10,622 bases of DNA from JAISGQ01 sp045604945 (GTDB lineage: Bacteria > Bacillota > Clostridia > Oscillospirales > Acutalibacteraceae). Of the stretch, positions 6,433 to 10,622 are shown one piece after another. Below the pieces are notes generated by a model, which saw nothing but the letters and a program-made list of their open reading frames with translations, had not been told where the DNA came from and made no database searches. Location: the NCBI GenBank assembly GCA_045604945.1, contig JAZUPA010000069.1, positions 1-10,622 on the forward strand, in the 5' to 3' direction. Positions within the stretch are counted from its first letter, which is position 1; each line of letters starts with the position of its first letter. The position numbers were made by a program, and so were the translations under genes.

Positions 6433-6461
6433 AAGGAGTCTGCAATGCAGACTCCTTTTTT
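6433..6461 (+). terminator. Terminator of the greA-lysS-lipoprotein unit
   Basis: AAGGAGTCTG (6433-6442) pairs perfectly with CAGACTCCTT (6448-6457) around a 5-base loop, followed by a run of T to 6461. It begins 25 bases after the lipoprotein stop codon. Confidence 0.9.
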
Positions 6462-6493
6462 GTTGGATGTTTATGAATGTGTCGGTGCAGCTC

Positions 6494-6522
6494 TTGAAAA
6501 TCCGACATTATTGCTTTATCAT
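6494..6522 (+). promoter_or_regulatory. Promoter of the single-pass membrane protein gene
   Basis: TTGAAA (6494-6499) and TATCAT (6517-6522) are 17 bases apart, each one base from consensus. They lie after the preceding terminator and about 28 bases before the ATG at 6551, which fits an independently transcribed gene. Confidence 0.6.
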
Positions 6523-6550
6523 ATTTATTAATGAAAGGCTGTGATTATCC

Positions 6551-7309
6551 ATGACCGATGAAAAAGAATACACCAGCATCCCTGAGGGTGCTGAAGATGA
6601 TGCTCCCATTGTAATTATCCCCGAGGAAAGCGAGGAAGAACGGGATTACACCGCTCACTCGGGCTTTATGAGTTCCGTTGCCGCAAAATCCTTGGACGGG
6701 GAAAATCCCGATGCCGAGGGAAAGAAAAAGAGAACAGTGTCGGACGTTATCCGCGATTTCTGGTATTATCACAAAAACGCAGTGATTATCATTGTTTTCA
6801 CCGTCGCACTTCTTTCGGTACTGTTCGCGGTTATGGGTGCCAGAAAAGCTCACGATCTGAACATTGCGGTTTATTCTGACAGCATCCGCTCGGAGAGTGA
6901 AATGATTGTACTGAAGCTGTTTTTCTCCAATAACATCGAGGATTTCAACAAGGATGACAGCTGTACCGTTGATGCGGATTTTATTGTCGGCAACGATGAG
7001 TATGCTGCGGCTCAGGCTGAAGCGGATTACAGAAACCGCATCAGGTGCATTTATCTTACCACCGAGGAATCCTTCGAATACATATCGGGACTTTATCCCG
7101 ATATGTTCGAAAGCTACAACGGCTGCGATGAATGGATTCCGCTGTCGGATACTGACCTCTGCAGCGCGCTTGCCGCCGGCGGCTTTGATGCCTCAGACCT
7201 TGGAATAAGCCTGCTTGCAAAGAATGAAGAAAACGCCGAATACTATAACCGCGCAATAGCTTTGCTGGATACCCTGAGAGAAAAGTATCCCGATGCTTTT
7301 ATTGATTAA
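6551..7309 (+). CDS. Single-pass membrane protein of unknown function
   Basis: This 252-residue protein has an acidic, probably disordered N-terminus (1-55), a basic cluster KKKR (58-61), then one membrane segment at about 76-96 (NAVIIIVFTVALLSVLFAVM), then an acidic soluble domain of about 155 residues. The basic residues before the segment place the N-terminus in the cytoplasm and the C-terminal domain outside, by the positive-inside rule. The outer domain is alpha/beta-like, with tyrosine- and aspartate-rich stretches, and has no recognisable motif or cysteine pattern of known meaning. AAAGG (6534-6538) lies 12 bases before ATG, a rather wide spacing. The gene stands alone, between a terminator with a new promoter on the left and a convergent operon on the right. 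No function can be assigned. Confidence 0.82.
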   Translation: MTDEKEYTSIPEGAEDDAPIVIIPEESEEERDYTAHSGFMSSVAAKSLDGENPDAEGKKKRTVSDVIRDFWYYHKNAVIIIVFTVALLSVLFAVMGARKAHDLNIAVYSDSIRSESEMIVLKLFFSNNIEDFNKDDSCTVDADFIVGNDEYAAAQAEADYRNRIRCIYLTTEESFEYISGLYPDMFESYNGCDEWIPLSDTDLCSALAAGGFDASDLGISLLAKNEENAEYYNRAIALLDTLREKYPDAFID

Positions 7310-7320
7310 GGTATTATGGT

Positions 7321-7362
7321 CAGTCAGCTTTGCTGACTGCTTCTCCTAAAGGCGAAGCCTTT
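7321..7362. repeat. Two tandem palindromes ahead of the bidirectional terminator
   Basis: CAGTCAGC-TTT-GCTGACTG (7321-7339) is a perfect 8-base hairpin, followed by AAAGGC-GAA-GCCTTT (7348-7362), a perfect 6-base hairpin that flanking CTTC (7340-7343) and GAAG (7364-7367) can extend. Neither has a T-tract, so they are not terminators. Compact GC-containing palindromes just after a gene end are typical of repetitive extragenic elements; whether this one is repeated in the genome cannot be seen here. Confidence 0.55.
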
Positions 7363-7370
7363 TGAAGTGC

Positions 7371-7402
7371 AAAAAAGGGACTGTTTTCACAGTCCCTTTT
7401 TT
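7371..7402. terminator. Bidirectional terminator between convergent genes
   Basis: AAAAAAGGGACTGT (7371-7384) pairs perfectly with ACAGTCCCTTTTTT (7389-7402) around TTTC. The A- and T-runs give a U-tract on both strands, so the hairpin ends the membrane-protein transcript from the left and the dnaX-ybaB-recR-smpB operon from the right. It touches the smpB stop codon. Confidence 0.93.
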
Positions 7403-7403
7403 A

Positions 7404-7868
7404 TTATCTTGATTTCATCGCTCTGTCAATATCCCGCTTTGCATCGCGCTCTGCGGCAGAGGCGCGCTTATCATGAAGCTTCTTGCCTCGGCATACGCCA
7501 ACCTGCACCTTCACAAGGGAGCCCTTGAAATACAGCGACAGCGGAATTATTGCAAGTCCGTCCTGCTTCTGCACTCCCAGAAGGCGCATGATTTCCTTCT
7601 TGTGCATCAGCAGTCTGCGCTCGCGAAGAGGGTCGCGGTTGAAGATATTTCCCTGCTCGTAGGGCGAAATATGCATTCCGCGGACCACCAGCTCACCATC
7701 CTGTATGGTACACCACGCATCCTTGAGATTGACGTTTCCGCCGCGTATGGATTTGACCTCGGTGCCGCACAGCTCTATGCCCGCTTCGTAGGTTTCATCA
7801 ACAAAATATTCGTGATATGCCTTACGGTTTGTGGCGATGGTTCTGTTTCCATTTTTCTTGTCTGCCAT
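7404..7868 (-). CDS. smpB: SsrA-binding protein SmpB
   Basis: SmpB binds the tRNA-like domain of tmRNA, takes the place of the missing codon-anticodon pair, and is essential for trans-translation. The 154 residues are typical. The oligonucleotide-binding barrel shows ATNRKAYHEYFVDETYEAGI (12-31), GTEVKSIR (35-42), NLKDAW (47-52), GMHISPYEQGN (64-74) and RDPLRERRLLMHKKEI (78-93). GKKLHDKR (128-135) leads into the basic C-terminal tail (136-154) that probes the empty mRNA channel. The ribosome binding site AAGGAGGTG (7874-7882) is near perfect. The gene is last in the operon, 18 bases after recR, and its RNA partner ssrA is about 4 kb away on the same strand. Confidence 0.97.
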   Translation of the reverse strand: MADKKNGNRTIATNRKAYHEYFVDETYEAGIELCGTEVKSIRGGNVNLKDAWCTIQDGELVVRGMHISPYEQGNIFNRDPLRERRLLMHKKEIMRLLGVQKQDGLAIIPLSLYFKGSLVKVQVGVCRGKKLHDKRASAAERDAKRDIDRAMKSR

Positions 7869-7886
7869 TTCGGCACCTCCTTTTTA

Positions 7887-8486
7887 CTATAATTCGCTTC
7901 TGCCCTCAAGAGCGTGCTTGAGGGTAAATTCATCAGCATATTCAAGGTCGCCGCCAACGGGGATTCCGTAGGCAAGGCGTGTTACCCTGATGCCGAGTGG
8001 CTTGAGCAGGCGGCTGATATACATCGCTGTCGTCTCGCCCTCGACGGTGGGATTGGTAGCCATTATGACTTCCTTTACATCCTCATTCTGAATTCGTGCA
8101 AGAAGCTCCTTTACCCGCAGCTGCTCTGCGCCTACGCCGTCCATGGGAGACAGGCAGCCGTGAAGCACATGGTACTTCGCGTTGAATTCATGGGTTCTCT
8201 CGAGAGCCATAACGTCTCTCGGAGATTCCACCACGCAGATGATCGTCCCGTCGCGGTTGGTATTTCTGCATATTGAACAGACCTCACTGTCGGTAAGGTT
8301 GCAGCATATCTCGCAGTAACGAAGGGTTTCCCTTGCGTTGATTATGGCATTGGCAAAACGCTCAGCCTTCTCTGCGGGAACATCCAGCATATGCAGCGCA
8401 AGGCGCTGGGCTGTTTTATGCCCGATTCCGGGCAGGCTTTCAAACTGCTCTATAAGAACAGAAAGCGCAGCTATACTGTAGGACAT
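7887..8486 (-). CDS. recR: Recombination mediator RecR
   Basis: RecR acts with RecO and RecF to load RecA onto SSB-coated single-stranded gaps. The 199-residue length is standard. A helix-hairpin-helix lies at about 10-30 (FESLPGIGHKTAQRLALHML at 15-34), a zinc finger uses C58, C61, C70 and C73, and the Toprim domain starts at about 81 (IICVVESPRDV) and includes ATNPTVEGE (143-151). PVGGDLEYAD (176-185) is the conserved C-terminal signature. The ATG at 8486 lies 3 bases after the ybaB stop codon with only a weak purine tract before it, so translation is probably coupled to ybaB. The ybaB-recR pairing is conserved across bacteria. Confidence 0.97.
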   Translation of the reverse strand: MSYSIAALSVLIEQFESLPGIGHKTAQRLALHMLDVPAEKAERFANAIINARETLRYCEICCNLTDSEVCSICRNTNRDGTIICVVESPRDVMALERTHEFNAKYHVLHGCLSPMDGVGAEQLRVKELLARIQNEDVKEVIMATNPTVEGETTAMYISRLLKPLGIRVTRLAYGIPVGGDLEYADEFTLKHALEGRSEL

Positions 8487-8489
8487 CTC

Positions 8490-8840
8490 TTAGAAAAGTC
8501 CGGGAATATTGAATCCGCCGGTGAGAGGTCCGAGGCGGGTTTCCTTCTCTTCGTTGATCTGACGGATTGCTTCGTTGACTGCTGCAGTGATGAGGTCGCC
8601 GAGCATTTCGGTATCCTCGGGATCAACTACCTCGGGCTTTATCTCAATGCCCTTGACTTCAAGAGCACCTGTCATCTTTACAACAACAGCGTTGCCGCCG
8701 GAGCTGACTTCGTATTCCTTTGCGTTCAGCTCTTCGGTAATCTTCTCCATCTCTTCCTGCATCTTCTGTGCCTGACGTGCGAGGCTGCTCATATTGTTAG
8801 GTGCTCCGCCGCCGTAACCTGCGGGTAATCTTGATTTCAT
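8490..8840 (-). CDS. ybaB: YbaB/EbfC family nucleoid-associated protein
   Basis: Members of this family form tweezer-shaped dimers that bind DNA and help organise the nucleoid. The 116 residues contain a Gly-rich start, helix 1 with SLARQAQKMQEEMEKITEEL (19-38), a central sheet (EVSSGGNAVVVKMTGALEVK) and a C-terminal helix (LITAAVNEAIRQI). The start ATG has GGAGG (8849-8853) 8 bases upstream. It sits 29 bases after dnaX and 3 bases before recR, the classic dnaX-ybaB-recR order. The biological role in Gram-positives is poorly defined. Confidence 0.95.
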   Translation of the reverse strand: MKSRLPAGYGGGAPNNMSSLARQAQKMQEEMEKITEELNAKEYEVSSGGNAVVVKMTGALEVKGIEIKPEVVDPEDTEMLGDLITAAVNEAIRQINEEKETRLGPLTGGFNIPGLF

Positions 8841-8869
8841 AGTATTGTCCTCCGTTTATATGTTTTTAT

Positions 8870-10432
8870 TCAGTCTTGCGACTCTATTCCGTTGCTTTTA
8901 AGTCTTTCTATAAGCGCCTGTCCTGCACTGTTTTCAGGAGTTGCGCCCTCTGTGCTGGGTCTGTAGGGTCCAAGACGGTACTGCCGTCCTGATACCTCCG
9001 CTATGATCTGGCGCAGGTTATTCTTAACCCTCGGCTGTCTGAGCAGCTCTGCGCCAAAATCGTTGCAGTCAATAAGCAGGTAGTCATCGCTGACATAGGC
9101 TCTGGAGCCTGTAAGGGCTGCAACAATCGCCTGCTCATGCCGCTCCTCAAGCAGGGAGAGAACCTGAGTCCAGTCTTCATAAGGCACTGCTCTGTCGCTG
9201 AGATCCTGTACCTGAAGCTTCGGCAGTGCAGGGGATGCTGCGGGCTTCTGAGGCGCATCATCAGCTGCTGCCTGTTTCATGAAAACACCCGATCTTATCT
9301 GCTTTTCAAGGTTTGCGACCCTTGCTGCAAGATCCCCTGTATCAGTCTTCTGCAGATCTCTCGATATGCGTATCAGGCTCATCTCAAGCTCTGCACGGCG
9401 GTTTGCTCCGCGGCTCATGCGCTCAAGGACAGTGTTCAGTGTTTCTATTATATTTATCGTCTGGGAAAGAGTATATCTCTGTGCGTCCTCCGTCAGCCTT
9501 TTAAGCTCCGCTGTGGAAACAGTCAGTATACTCTCGGGCTTCTGGACGGAATTTATTATCATCAGTGAGCGGAAGTGATTTATTAGCTCCTCGCACACCC
9601 TGTAAAGGTCCTTTGCCTCGGCATAGAGCGCCGCGACATATTCGATTATTCCTGCGCAGTCTCCGCAGGAAACAAGCCTCGATATTTCAAAGAGATGGTC
9701 AGTGCCTGCCATGCCGGCTGTTGCTGTTACAACATCCTCCGTTACCTCGCGGTCACGGACAAGACACTGGTCAAGCAGTGATATTGCGTCTCTCATTCCG
9801 CCGTCAGCAAGACGGGCAATCAGGGTTGCCGCGTCATCCTCAAGCAGTGCGTGTTCTTCGCTCGCTATATACTTCAGTCTTTCTGCAATATCCTCAGGGG
9901 CTATGCGCTTGAAGTTGAGCTTCTGGCACCTTGAAAGAATGGTTGCGGGTATCTTGTGCTCCTCTGTTGTCGCCAGTATGAACATTACATATGAGGGCGG
10001 CTCCTCAAGGGTTTTGAGCAGCGCATTGAACGCCGCTGTGGAAAGCATGTGAACCTCGTCTATAATGTATACAAGATACTTGCAGACAGAGGGGGTGAAA
10101 TTCACCTTGTCGCGGAGCATTCTGATATCGTCAACGCCGTTGTTTGATGCGGCGTCCATTTCGATAACGTCGGTTATGCTCTCATCCTCTATTCCCCGAC
10201 ACACTTCACATTCGTTGCAGGGGTTTCCGTCAACAGGATGCAGGCAGTTTACCGCCTTTGCAAGAATCTTGGCGCAGGTGGTTTTGCCTGTGCCTCGGGT
10301 TCCTGTGAAAAGATAAGCGTGGGCAAGCTTGTTCCCCTTGAGCTCACTGAGCAGGGTCATTGTAACCTGAGGCTGTCCGTAGACATCATCGAAGGTCTTC
10401 GGCCGCCATTTTCTGTACAGAACCTGATACAC
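8870..10432 (-). CDS. dnaX: DNA polymerase III gamma/tau subunit
   Basis: DnaX is the motor of the clamp loader and couples it to the replicative polymerase. The 520 residues begin with the family signature YRKWRPKTFDDVYGQ (6-20). Walker A is GTRGTGKT (44-51), a zinc module uses C63, C72, C75 and C78, Walker B is IIDEVH (123-128), sensor 1 is around LATT (153-156), and the SRC arginine-finger motif is at 167-169. The sensor 2 helix is in GGMRDAISLLDQ. Domain III follows to about 365, then a Pro/Ala-rich linker and a short C-terminal domain; the protein is somewhat shorter than the Bacillus one. The start is GTG at 10432, behind GGGGTGA (10437-10443); this gives the exact conserved N-terminus and no ATG fits. 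No A-rich slippery heptamer for programmed frameshifting was noticed. It is first in the operon, directly after the SRP RNA. Confidence 0.97.
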   Translation of the reverse strand: MYQVLYRKWRPKTFDDVYGQPQVTMTLLSELKGNKLAHAYLFTGTRGTGKTTCAKILAKAVNCLHPVDGNPCNECEVCRGIEDESITDVIEMDAASNNGVDDIRMLRDKVNFTPSVCKYLVYIIDEVHMLSTAAFNALLKTLEEPPSYVMFILATTEEHKIPATILSRCQKLNFKRIAPEDIAERLKYIASEEHALLEDDAATLIARLADGGMRDAISLLDQCLVRDREVTEDVVTATAGMAGTDHLFEISRLVSCGDCAGIIEYVAALYAEAKDLYRVCEELINHFRSLMIINSVQKPESILTVSTAELKRLTEDAQRYTLSQTINIIETLNTVLERMSRGANRRAELEMSLIRISRDLQKTDTGDLAARVANLEKQIRSGVFMKQAAADDAPQKPAASPALPKLQVQDLSDRAVPYEDWTQVLSLLEERHEQAIVAALTGSRAYVSDDYLLIDCNDFGAELLRQPRVKNNLRQIIAEVSGRQYRLGPYRPSTEGATPENSAGQALIERLKSNGIESQD

Positions 10433-10463
10433 GCCTTCACCCCGTTTCCCGATAATAAAAACT

Positions 10464-10605
10464 TAACCTGCGCACCGCCATACGGACACCAGGTTGACTG
10501 CGGCGCCCAAAGCAAAACGCTTAATGCTGCTCGGTTCCCCGCCTGACATGATTCACGTCGCTCTGTCGCACAGGACCCGGCATCCGCATGCCGCTGCGCA
10601 GGTTA
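10464..10605 (-). ncRNA. ffs: Signal recognition particle RNA (small bacterial type)
   Basis: SRP RNA binds Ffh and targets ribosomes making membrane or exported proteins to FtsY. On the minus strand, perfect 11-base arms TAACCTGCGCA (10595-10605) and TGCGCAGGTTA (10464-10474) close a rod-like fold that continues with mostly paired bases inside. The apex shows the Ffh-binding domain IV: GTCAGG, a CGG-GGAA-CCG stem with GGAA tetraloop, then AGCAGCA. TTTTTATT follows the 3' arm (minus strand), so the closing stem also acts as terminator. Position immediately before dnaX is the Firmicutes arrangement. The fold is about 142 bases with no clear Alu domain, closer to 4.5S RNA than to the 270-base Bacillus form. 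The exact 5' end is uncertain because only 17 bases remain before the window ends. Confidence 0.9.
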
Positions 10606-10622
10606 GCTGTTTTCAGTAATGG

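Noticed and set aside
7473..8828. Several plus-strand frames across smpB, recR and ybaB
   Set aside because: They are shadows of three well-supported minus-strand genes and lack plausible starts or domains.
8870..10432. Programmed frameshift producing a short gamma form of DnaX
   Set aside because: No A-rich slippery heptamer with a following hairpin was noticed; the single long frame is sufficient, as in most Firmicutes.
1..10622. CRISPR arrays, transposases, toxin-antitoxin pairs or phage genes
   Set aside because: No regularly spaced repeats and no frame with such domains were found; the only defence-type content is the restriction-modification cassette.

Overview
This window looks like a chromosomal segment of a Gram-positive Clostridia, most likely a Ruminococcus-type member of the Oscillospiraceae. 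The evidence is the Firmicutes gene order SRP RNA - dnaX - ybaB - recR, strong GGAGG ribosome binding sites, consensus TTGACA/TATAAT promoters, a Clostridia-like tmRNA, and a Gram-positive style lipoprotein. The genus is an inference from style and synteny, not from a database match.

Left part (1-3015, + strand): an AT-rich cassette of two overlapping genes. A 99-residue winged helix-turn-helix protein is followed by an 831-residue single-chain restriction-modification enzyme with a PD-(D/E)XK nuclease, an HsdM-like N6-adenine methylase and one half-size HsdS-like specificity domain. The cassette has its own consensus promoter, two AT-rich palindromes that could be operators, and a strong hairpin terminator. 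It lies directly against the 3' end of the tmRNA gene, a classic site for integrated DNA, and its base composition differs from everything to its right. This is the only clearly accessory part of the window.

Middle (3015-7402): the tmRNA gene ssrA runs on the minus strand (3090-3438), with a promoter on its right and a UUCG-loop terminator on its left. A 61-base element that can fold into a three-way junction lies in its 3' trailer. Divergent from ssrA is greA-lysS, with a hairpin terminator between the two genes, then a small acidic lipoprotein gene ending in a zinc-ribbon-like cysteine motif. A separately promoted gene for an unrecognised single-pass membrane protein follows. A set of three consecutive hairpins, the last a bidirectional terminator, separates this gene from the convergent minus-strand operon.

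Right part (7404-10605, - strand): SRP RNA, then dnaX (polymerase III gamma/tau), ybaB/ebfC (nucleoid-associated protein), recR (recombinational repair) and smpB (tmRNA-binding protein), tightly packed as one operon. Both partners of trans-translation, ssrA and smpB, are therefore in this window about 4 kb apart, and the SRP RNA adds a second RNA-based system acting at the ribosome. Apart from the restriction-modification cassette, the content is housekeeping: transcription elongation rescue, tRNA charging, ribosome rescue, protein targeting, and replication and repair.
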